This document shows positions 57,324 to 64,000 of a DNA stretch of 64,000 nt, in pieces (the first letter of the stretch is position 1; each line of letters starts with the position of its first letter). Source of the stretch: Psychrobacter immobilis (GTDB lineage Bacteria > Pseudomonadota > Gammaproteobacteria > Pseudomonadales > Moraxellaceae). The notes below the pieces were generated by a model, which was not told the origin of the DNA, searched no databases, and saw only the letters and a program-made list of their open reading frames with translations. The stretch lies in NCBI RefSeq assembly GCF_904846235.1, contig NZ_CAJGZN010000003.1, positions 124,001 to 188,000 of the forward strand, given 5' to 3'. The position numbers and the translations under genes were made by a program.

Positions 57324-57614
57324 CTAACTTTCTGGTGTCCAGCCTTGTGCGCGCTCATAGTCTTCATTGTCTAAGAACTTATCACGCTGCTCTGTTAAAA
57401 ACTTTTTAGCAGCAGGATCCATCATGCTTAGATGATTCTCATTAATGAGCATGGTTTGATGCTCAAGCCACTCTTTCCACGCCTTTTCAGATACGGTCTC
57501 TTGCAGCTCTTGACCTTTTTTATTAGGGAAGGGTGGATGCGGCATCTTCGGTAAATCTTGCTTATATTTACGGCAAAACACAGTATTTGCTTGAGGGTTA
57601 AAAGTCTCAGTCAT
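57324..57614 (-). CDS. yggX: Fe(II)-trafficking / oxidative damage protein YggX
   Basis: 96 residues. The family motifs [43 protein letters not shown] and [16 protein letters not shown] are present. YggX protects iron-sulfur proteins from oxidation. The ATG at 57614 (MTETFNPQ) is preceded by AAGGAA; the upstream in-frame ATG (57632) has no ribosome site. Confidence 0.93.
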   Translation of the reverse strand: MTETFNPQANTVFCRKYKQDLPKMPHPPFPNKKGQELQETVSEKAWKEWLEHQTMLINENHLSMMDPAAKKFLTEQRDKFLDNEDYERAQGWTPES

Positions 57615-57857
57615 AAGGCATTCCTTATTCATTATATTAAGTGGTTAAATCAAATATCATATGAGTCTATGATAACGGTCTTGGTAGATTTAGCAAAGGG
57701 TACTAATGTATACCGTCAAGCCTCTATCGATTTATTATAAATTCGTTGGTAGCTGGTGTATGACAAACACTAACTACGTTTGACCTTTTTATTGAAATTT
57801 TCAAAGCTAGTGATATTTTGATAATGACATTGGCTAAACCAGTAAAGGTCATAGGAC
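57615..57857. other. Intergenic region upstream of yggX
   Basis: About 240 bp without a gene. It contains the yggX promoter region. No clear boxes or repeats were seen. Confidence 0.4.
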
Positions 57858-57890
57858 AAATAAAAACACCCGCATAGATAGCGGGTGTCA
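57858..57890 (-). terminator. Terminator of argH
   Basis: Stem ACACCCGC (57866-57873) with GCGGGTGT (57881-57888), 7-nt loop. On the minus strand it is followed by TTTTTATTTG. It lies 42 bp after the argH stop. Confidence 0.92.
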
Positions 57891-57931
57891 AATTTAAATT
57901 AGCAAGTTGGCTGTTATTTGCAAATTAATGA

Positions 57932-59437
57932 TTAAGCAAAGGCTTTTAAGCGAGCACGGCCATTGATCACCGCTTGCTTGACTTGGTTTGGTGCAGTGCC
58001 ACCTAAATGGTCACGAGCTGCTAATGAGCCTTCTAGCGTTAGATAGTCGAAGACATCTTCACCGATAGCATCGCTAAATTGCTGTAGCTGTGCCAATGAC
58101 AAATCACTTAGATCAACACCCTCTTTGATGCCTAAAGCAACAGCGTTACCAACGACTTCGTGAGCGTCACGGAATGCCACACCTTGACGTACTAGGTAAT
58201 CTGCCAAGTCAGTCGCAGTCGCATAGCCTTTCATCGTAGCGGCACGCATACTTTCTTTGTTTGGCGTGATATTTGGTAGCATATCAGCAAACGCTAATAG
58301 TGAACCTGTCAACGTATCAACGCAATCAAACAAAGGCTCTTTGTCTTCTTGATTGTCTTTGTTGTAGGCGAGTGGCTGGCTTTTCATTAGGCTAAGCAAA
58401 GTCATCAACTGACCAAAGACGCGTGCCGCTTTACCGCGTACCAACTCAGGTACGTCAGGATTTTTCTTTTGCGGCATGATCGATGAGCCCGTACAGAAGC
58501 GATCTGGTATCTGCACAAAATTAAATTGTGCTGACATCCAAAGAATAATCTCTTCGCTCATACGCGACATATGCATCATCAGGATAGATGCTGCTGAAGT
58601 AAACTCAATCGCAAAATCACGGTCTGAAACAGCATCGAGCGAATTTTGGCAAATACCTTCAAAACCTAGCAATTCAGCAGTAATGGTACGATCGATTGGG
58701 AAAGTTGTACCAGCAAGCGCTGCACTACCAAGTGGCATCTGGTTGATACGGCGGCGTGCATCGACAAGACGCTCAGTATCGCGATACAACATCTCAAACC
58801 ATGCCATCACGTGATGCCCAAAGCTAACAGGCTGTGCTGTTTGCAAATGAGTAAAGCCTGGCATGATAGTATCAGTATGTTGCTCAGCCAAATCAAGTAA
58901 ACCACTTTGTAAACGTACTAATAACTCAATAATATTATCAGTCTCTTCGCGTAACCATAGGCGAATGTCTGTGGCTACCTGATCGTTACGGCTACGACCA
59001 GTGTGTAGCTTTTTACCAACGGCACCTACAATGTCAGTCAAACGTGACTCTACATTCATGTGCACGTCTTCCAGAGCGATCGACCAGTTAAACTCTCCCG
59101 CTTCAATCTCGCGCAATACTTGCTGCAGGCCATCAATAATGGTGGCAACTTCATCAGCAGTTAAAATGTTACATTCTTTTAGCATCGTTGCATGAGCAAT
59201 CGAGCCTTGAATATCGTGACGAGCAAAGCGTTGGTCAAAGCCTACAGAGGCAGTAAAGGCGGCAACGAAGCTATCTGTCGCTTCACTAAAGCGCCCGCCC
59301 CACATTTGTTGGCCTTGGCTACTAGCAGGCGCAGTCTGCGTTGTGGTACTTGTTATCGGAGCATCTGTGCTAAAATCAGAGTCAGATGAACTTTTACTTG
59401 ATTCAGGATTACTAGGTTTTGAAGAATTGGCGTTCAT
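57932..59437 (-). CDS. argH: Argininosuccinate lyase
   Basis: Last enzyme of arginine synthesis, splitting argininosuccinate to arginine and fumarate. The signature [12 protein letters not shown] and [17 protein letters not shown] and [18 protein letters not shown] are present. It starts with MNANSS; the 44-residue Ser/Thr/Pro-rich N-terminus before [14 protein letters not shown] is extra. I chose the ATG at 59437 over the longer frame at 59482, since the region ahead overlaps the divergent gene start. Confidence 0.96.
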   Translation of the reverse strand: MNANSSKPSNPESSKSSSDSDFSTDAPITSTTTQTAPASSQGQQMWGGRFSEATDSFVAAFTASVGFDQRFARHDIQGSIAHATMLKECNILTADEVATIIDGLQQVLREIEAGEFNWSIALEDVHMNVESRLTDIVGAVGKKLHTGRSRNDQVATDIRLWLREETDNIIELLVRLQSGLLDLAEQHTDTIMPGFTHLQTAQPVSFGHHVMAWFEMLYRDTERLVDARRRINQMPLGSAALAGTTFPIDRTITAELLGFEGICQNSLDAVSDRDFAIEFTSAASILMMHMSRMSEEIILWMSAQFNFVQIPDRFCTGSSIMPQKKNPDVPELVRGKAARVFGQLMTLLSLMKSQPLAYNKDNQEDKEPLFDCVDTLTGSLLAFADMLPNITPNKESMRAATMKGYATATDLADYLVRQGVAFRDAHEVVGNAVALGIKEGVDLSDLSLAQLQQFSDAIGEDVFDYLTLEGSLAARDHLGGTAPNQVKQAVINGRARLKAFA

Positions 59438-59535
59438 ATCGGTACAAGACAAGTCAAGAGAATAAGAACTCGAGTATAGCAAATGATGAGGTTGCCTTAC
59501 TAGCTACACGCTTAGAGTTTTTTATTCCTAAACTC

Positions 59536-60570
59536 ATGGAGATCATGAGGCCTTGGCAGTGGCTGACATATATCTTTTTTTGGTCCTTGTTCCTAACGGT
59601 AATGGAGCACCATAGCTTAGCCACTTGGTCAGATTTCATGATTCAGTTTGTACGTAGCTTCACTCAAAACACTCTGACGGTTATTCCCTCACTGTATTTA
59701 GTTGACTATCTACGCCCTGCCTTCAAAACCGCCAGTATTCTTAGTGTAAGTATGCGGATTGTATTGTTACTAATGTTTGCTGCTGCAGCTTCGATGGCGT
59801 TAGTCACATTATCTATGATTAATTTCGGTTGGCTAACATATGATAGTCGCACGTTTGTATTAAATATTGTGCTCAATACAGTGTTGGCGGGCGGTTTTAC
59901 CACTGTGTTTCTATTATATTTTTTGCGTAGCTACCGTGAGCTTAATGCGCTCAAGCTGTCCTTTGAATATAAACTGACTGCGCAAAATGATCTAATAAAA
60001 GCCCGTACGGCCCCGCACTTTTTCTTTAATACTATCAATACACTTGTATCTCTGATTGAATCGAACCCGCCTAAAGCCGCTGACTTATTACAGCACGTCT
60101 CTGCATTGTTCCGTGCTAGTTTTAGTGGTACACGCGAGATTAGCTTTGAAGAAGAGGTTGATCTTTGTGAGCATTATTTGGCAATCGAATCTAGTCGTTT
60201 AGCAGACAAGCTCGAAGTCAATTGGACGTTACCTGAAGAAGATATCATGTATGACATGGTTATCACTGCACTAACGCTACAAAGCGTGCTAGAGAAAATA
60301 CTGCTCAATGTGGTAGAGATGACGACAGAAACTATCTGCATTAATATCGAAGTCACGTGGGAACAACACCGAGTTAAAATTATGATTGATGTTGCGCTTC
60401 CCAAAAAGACATTAATTATCAATCATGATTTGCGCCAGCATATGAATTTCTATATTCAAGCTGATCGTTTGCGTGCCCATTTTGGTCAAAGTGCTGACAT
60501 TCAAAGCTCGGTAGCCAGCACTCAAATTATCACCATCATCGACTATCCTCTACAAGACGTCGGTTTATAA
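59536..60570 (+). CDS. algZ: AlgZ/FimS-like sensor histidine kinase (LytS-type)
   Basis: 345 residues. Four membrane helices (about residues 8-130) and then the His-kinase dimer motif ARTAPHFFFNTINTLVSLIES, with the phospho-acceptor His at residue 161. The N-box (usually VENAIKHG) is degenerate, and no GxGxG loop is visible, as in Pseudomonas AlgZ/FimS. A TTG-started frame from 59419 is possible, but the ATG at 59536 suits the family. argH-algZ-algR-hemC-hemD is the Pseudomonas order. Confidence 0.85.
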   Translation: MEIMRPWQWLTYIFFWSLFLTVMEHHSLATWSDFMIQFVRSFTQNTLTVIPSLYLVDYLRPAFKTASILSVSMRIVLLLMFAAAASMALVTLSMINFGWLTYDSRTFVLNIVLNTVLAGGFTTVFLLYFLRSYRELNALKLSFEYKLTAQNDLIKARTAPHFFFNTINTLVSLIESNPPKAADLLQHVSALFRASFSGTREISFEEEVDLCEHYLAIESSRLADKLEVNWTLPEEDIMYDMVITALTLQSVLEKILLNVVEMTTETICINIEVTWEQHRVKIMIDVALPKKTLIINHDLRQHMNFYIQADRLRAHFGQSADIQSSVASTQIITIIDYPLQDVGL

Positions 60571-60899
60571 CCTACTGTTCTTTATTAGCTTTCTCCATTC
60601 TTTTACCTTTCAAAAGCCTATATGGCATACTTATTGCATCACTATGTATAGACGTCATAATTTATGCTTGATAAATAATGATTACGAATAAGTAATATCA
60701 TAACTACCGTGAAACACAATTACACCATATAAAATCTACCGATAGCAGGAGTATATTGTCCGCTATAAAAACTGGTGGTTTTTGTCAGAATTTTATTAAA
60801 TAATTTAGATTATATATTCTAAGTGATTGATAATGAGTGCTAATATAGCCGTAATATTATTGAAAAAAATATTAAGTATGTCCTTGGATGGGAGTTTGC
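60571..60899. other. algZ-algR intergenic region
   Basis: AT-rich, 329 bp, with no gene called. It probably holds the algR promoter; algR is unlikely to depend only on algZ transcription. No convincing boxes. Confidence 0.4.
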
Positions 60900-61637
60900 A
60901 TGCGTATCGTAGTTTGTGATGATGAGCCCCTAGCGCGTGAGCGCTTGGTGAGAATTGTACAGGAGTCAGGCCATGAAGTCGTTGCTCAGGCCACAACAGG
61001 TGCAGAAGCCATCGTCGCTGTAAAAACCCAGCAGCCAGATATTATATTATTAGATATCCGAATGCCTGAAATGGACGGCGTACGCTGTGCTCAAGAACTT
61101 GCCAAACTTGAGCATCCACCAGCGATTATATTTGTGACGGCATACGACCATTATGCGATCGCAGCATTAAAAGCCAATGCAATTGGCTATTTGCTGAAAC
61201 CTGCAAACAAAGATGAGCTACTAGAGGCATTAAACAAAGCAAAGAACCTAAATGCCGCTCAACTAAACGAAATTCGCAAGCTTGAAGACCCGACAGCACG
61301 TCCGATACGTGAACATATCGCTGCTCGTACGCATCGCGGTGTTGAGCTAATTAAGTTGAAGGATATCTACTATTTTGCAGCAGATCAAAAATACGTCAAA
61401 GTGCGTCACAAAGATGGCATGGTATTGATTGATGAAACGCTAAAAGAGTTAGAGCAAGAGTTCGATGATCGTCTGTTCCGAGTACATCGCAATGCCATCA
61501 TCAACCTTAGTTATTTGGACTTTCTAGAAACTTTGGATGCAGGCCAGTATCAGATACGTTTTAAAGGTATTGATGAGACGCTAGCGGTCAGTCGTCGTCA
61601 CTTACCTGCCTTACGTGATAAAATCCAAAGCATGTGA
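60900..61637 (+). CDS. algR: AlgR-like LytTR response regulator
   Basis: 245 residues. Receiver domain (1-115) with acidic pocket D7/D8, phosphorylation site D52 (LLDIRMPEMDG) and K100. A LytTR DNA-binding domain follows at about 140-240 (GVELIKLKDIYYFAADQKYVKVRHKDG and FRVHRNAIINLSYLDFLE). I chose the ATG at 60900, preceded by GGGAG. In Pseudomonas AlgR governs alginate and type IV pilus genes; pilBCD lies 43 kb away in this window. Confidence 0.9.
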   Translation: MRIVVCDDEPLARERLVRIVQESGHEVVAQATTGAEAIVAVKTQQPDIILLDIRMPEMDGVRCAQELAKLEHPPAIIFVTAYDHYAIAALKANAIGYLLKPANKDELLEALNKAKNLNAAQLNEIRKLEDPTARPIREHIAARTHRGVELIKLKDIYYFAADQKYVKVRHKDGMVLIDETLKELEQEFDDRLFRVHRNAIINLSYLDFLETLDAGQYQIRFKGIDETLAVSRRHLPALRDKIQSM

Positions 61638-61677
61638 TAGGCTGTCCTGATAGCGACCAATCATTCCATATCATCAA

Positions 61678-61713
61678 ACCCTTATTTATGCTTAAATAGG
61701 GGTATTTTTTTGC
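61678..61713 (+). terminator. Terminator after algR
   Basis: Stem ACCCTTATTTA (61679-61689) with TAAATAGGGGT (61694-61704), one G-T pair, 4-nt loop, then seven T. Confidence 0.9.
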
Positions 61714-61865
61714 GTCAGCATCTCCTATTAATCATTTGAGTCGCCTATGCTTTGGCAAACTTGCCCTATCGAGTAATATCGATATTATTCAGTATAAAGA
61801 TGAACAGTACTGACATAGGGACTATAGCCACTACAGTATTAGTATCGAACTTATTGAGGCCCTTT

Positions 61866-62900
61866 ATGAGCAATCCGCAGCAACCTGTTTTGACTACTCT
61901 AAATATCGCTACACGCCAAAGTCCTTTAGCCTTATGGCAGGCTGAGCATATTCGCGATCGTTTATTGGCGTTGTATCCCAATCTGACGATTAATTTACTA
62001 AAAATTATCACTAAGGGTGACAAGATTTTGGATACACCTTTGGCCAAAATCGGTGGTAAAGGGTTGTTTGTAAAAGAGCTTGAACAAGCGCTGTATGACA
62101 AGCAAGCAGATATTGCAGTGCACTCGCTAAAAGATGTACCGATGCAGCTTCCCGAAGGCCTCACATTAGGCGTCTACTGTAAACGCGCCTCACCAACAGA
62201 TGCCTTTGTCTCTAATACTTATAATAGTATTGATGAGCTACCACAAGGTGCAGTCGTTGGGACATCAAGTTTACGTCGTCAATGCCAGATCAAAGCCTAT
62301 CGTCCTGACCTGCAAATCAAAACGTTGCGCGGCAATGTTGGCACTCGTTTGGGCAAGCTAGATGCTGGTGAATACGATGCCATTATTCTGGCAACGAGCG
62401 GCTTACAACGTATTGAGCTGGACGAGAGAATACGCGGTGAGCTTGATATCGCAGCTTGCTTACCTGCCGTTGGACAAGGCGCTTTGGCGATTGAGTGCCG
62501 TGAAGGTGATGATGAAGTGCTCAAGCTGTTAGCACCACTCAATGATGATAAAGCCCGTATTCGACTTATCGCTGAGCGTGCTCTGAACCGTCATCTAGAG
62601 GGCGGTTGCCAAGTACCGATCGCCGCTTATGCAGTTTTGCAGACAGCTGAAGAAACCAGTGTTAATAATGATAACAATGGTGATAATGGCAATAACGATA
62701 GTGGGAATGTGCTGTGGCTACGCGGTCGAGTGGGTCAAGCCGATGGTAGCGAATTGTTGAAGGCAGACAAACGAGCTACGTTGGTTGGGACACAAGCTGA
62801 GCAAGAAGCCCAAGCCAATCAATTGGGTATCGATGTTGCAGAAATGCTACTTGCCGATGGCGCAGGAGCTATTTTGTCAGCGATCTATCAGCCTGAATAG
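61866..62900 (+). CDS. hemC: Hydroxymethylbilane synthase (porphobilinogen deaminase)
   Basis: It condenses four porphobilinogen units in heme synthesis. The dipyrromethane-cofactor Cys is in [39 protein letters not shown] and [11 protein letters not shown] are typical. The ATG at 61866 (MSNPQQPV) follows GAGG; the longer frame starts with TTG at 61752 and is unlikely. An Asn/Asp/Gly-rich insert lies near residues 260-282. Confidence 0.95.
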   Translation: MSNPQQPVLTTLNIATRQSPLALWQAEHIRDRLLALYPNLTINLLKIITKGDKILDTPLAKIGGKGLFVKELEQALYDKQADIAVHSLKDVPMQLPEGLTLGVYCKRASPTDAFVSNTYNSIDELPQGAVVGTSSLRRQCQIKAYRPDLQIKTLRGNVGTRLGKLDAGEYDAIILATSGLQRIELDERIRGELDIAACLPAVGQGALAIECREGDDEVLKLLAPLNDDKARIRLIAERALNRHLEGGCQVPIAAYAVLQTAEETSVNNDNNGDNGNNDSGNVLWLRGRVGQADGSELLKADKRATLVGTQAEQEAQANQLGIDVAEMLLADGAGAILSAIYQPE

Positions 62901-62938
62901 TAAAAGTACAGTCGCTATAGGCTTGATTAATCGCAAGA

Positions 62939-62967
62939 TAGGCTGATCTAAGCATCAGCCATTTTTG
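62939..62967 (+). terminator. Terminator between hemC and hemD
   Basis: Stem GGCTGAT (62941-62947) with ATCAGCC (62954-62960), 6-nt loop, followed by ATTTTT. hemD starts at 63011, so it may be partly attenuated. Confidence 0.7.
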
Positions 62968-63010
62968 TATACTTAAGCCTTTTTCATTCTTTTTTTGTCA
63001 TGGTATATCG

Positions 63011-64000
63011 ATGTCATCAATGCCGACTCAGTCTACATACACAACTTCTCATAAGAATTGTTCTAATGAGAAGTCAAAAGTCGTGCCGCAAATTGTCATC
63101 AATACTCGCCCAGTAGAGCGAGCAGCACCGTTGACGCAGCATTTACAAGCGGCAGGATTGACAGTGATTGATATACCGATGTTGACGCTACGACCACGTC
63201 CAACAACTGATATAGATATTGCATTAATGCATCAGTGGATGGCGGGGGCGTACAAAGCACTTGTTGTCGTTAGCCCAACTGCAGCGGCTTCAGGGCTAGT
63301 CGCTTGGCAATCACTTGAACATGAAAAGCGTAAATACAAAGCGAAAGACGGTAATGACAACTATGCGCAGAGATTGTCAAAAGGTTTGTCATTACCTAGC
63401 CCTCTGGTTGCAGTTGGTGAAGCAACGGCAGCAGAGTTCAGTCAGGTGCGTATAGATACAACAGACTATCAAATACTTCAGCCTGAGACGGCCAATAACG
63501 AAGGCATGCTAGCAATGACTGAAATTGATAGCTTACAAGCAGGCGATAAATTGCTGATATGGCGCGGGCTTGGCGGACGACGATTATTGGTTGATACATT
63601 GCAGGCGCGCGGTGTACATATCGATAGTATTGCGTGGTACGAGCGTACGATGCCTATCGAGGCAATGGCTCAGTATCAGCAATGGCAACAAGATTTTCTT
63701 ACTCATAGTACTACGTCATCACAGCAGCCAAAGCCAATTGTCGTCATCAGCAGTGCGGCAGCTTTTGAGCATTGGTCAAATATCGTCAATGATGGCCAAT
63801 CAAAGATGTTAAAAATAGAGCAAAATACGGATGCAGTGGCTGATATAGCAGAGCGGCCTTCGCTTACGCTAAAAGACTTTTCTTACGTTGTGTTGGGTGA
63901 GCGTCTTGCCAATATGGTTGCCGCACAGCAGTTGAGTTACTGGCGAGTAGAGGATTTGTCGCCAGATACGATTCTCTCAGCCATTCATTCTAAAATATAA
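63011..64000 (+). CDS. hemD: Uroporphyrinogen-III synthase
   Basis: 329 residues; the TAA is the last codon of the window. It closes and inverts the linear tetrapyrrole. Recognised from VINTRPVERAAPLTQHLQAAGLTVIDIPMLTLRP, VVSPTAAASGLVAW, LIWRGLGGRRLLVDTLQARG and WYERTMP. Longer than the usual 250, with inserts in the linker regions. It follows hemC, as in other gammaproteobacteria. Confidence 0.9.
   Translation: MSSMPTQSTYTTSHKNCSNEKSKVVPQIVINTRPVERAAPLTQHLQAAGLTVIDIPMLTLRPRPTTDIDIALMHQWMAGAYKALVVVSPTAAASGLVAWQSLEHEKRKYKAKDGNDNYAQRLSKGLSLPSPLVAVGEATAAEFSQVRIDTTDYQILQPETANNEGMLAMTEIDSLQAGDKLLIWRGLGGRRLLVDTLQARGVHIDSIAWYERTMPIEAMAQYQQWQQDFLTHSTTSSQQPKPIVVISSAAAFEHWSNIVNDGQSKMLKIEQNTDAVADIAERPSLTLKDFSYVVLGERLANMVAAQQLSYWRVEDLSPDTILSAIHSKI

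Overview
The window is a gammaproteobacterial chromosome segment, almost certainly from Psychrobacter (Moraxellaceae). The evidence is a moderately AT-rich composition, Acinetobacter/Pseudomonas-like gene order (tpiA-secG-tRNA-rimP-nusA-infB-rbfA-truB-rpsO-pnp, argH-algZ-algR-hemC-hemD, pilB-pilC-pilD-coaE, pepA-holC divergent from lptFG), and a 370-residue protein that looks like Balon, the ribosome-hibernation factor first described in Psychrobacter urativorans. No species can be assigned without a database search.

Layout. 1-5.7 kb: holC (cut by the window edge), pepA, a cysteine hydrolase, and lptF-lptG for LPS export. 5.8-12.6 kb: a minus-strand run with a methyltransferase, small membrane proteins, xerD, tusA, ruvX, yqgE and recN. 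12.6-19.5 kb: a largely empty 760-bp gap, ppnP, rlmB, then coaE-pilD-pilC-pilB on the minus strand (type IV pilus assembly). 19.9-33.7 kb: the translation/RNA block tpiA, secG, tRNA-Leu(GAG), initiator tRNA-Met, rimP, nusA, infB, rbfA, truB, a DJ-1/PfpI protein with two tiny acidic proteins, rpsO and pnp. 33.8-38.4 kb: a macro-domain-like protein with a membrane coiled-coil partner, an 841-bp IS5-family element, yheV and prlC. 38.9-43.9 kb: the Balon gene, an EEP-family phosphohydrolase, an oxidoreductase, an EcsC-family protein and an AlkB-like dioxygenase whose coding sequence contains a perfect parS site. 43.9-51.7 kb: an alpha/beta hydrolase, an ABC exporter, an EamA transporter, class I aldolase, and thiC behind a TPP riboswitch. 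51.9-57.6 kb: a Pho box followed by pstS-pstC-pstA-pstB-phoU, then yggX. 57.9-64 kb: argH divergent from algZ-algR, then hemC-hemD.

How the genes fit together. Most are core housekeeping genes: translation initiation and RNA decay, LPS export, DNA repair and recombination, and thiamine, arginine and heme synthesis. Three regulated modules stand out. The phosphate uptake operon is under a consensus Pho box and has an unusual inverted-repeat region between pstS and pstC. The pilBCD assembly genes share the window with algZ/algR, the two-component pair that controls pili in Pseudomonas. The Balon gene is a monocistronic stress/cold gene with a long upstream region and its own terminator.

The strongest points for a second look are the Balon gene and its upstream palindrome, the parS site inside a coding sequence, the pstS-pstC inverted repeats, the IS element between yheV and its terminator, and the macro-domain gene pair. 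All family assignments were made by reading the sequence; no searches were run.
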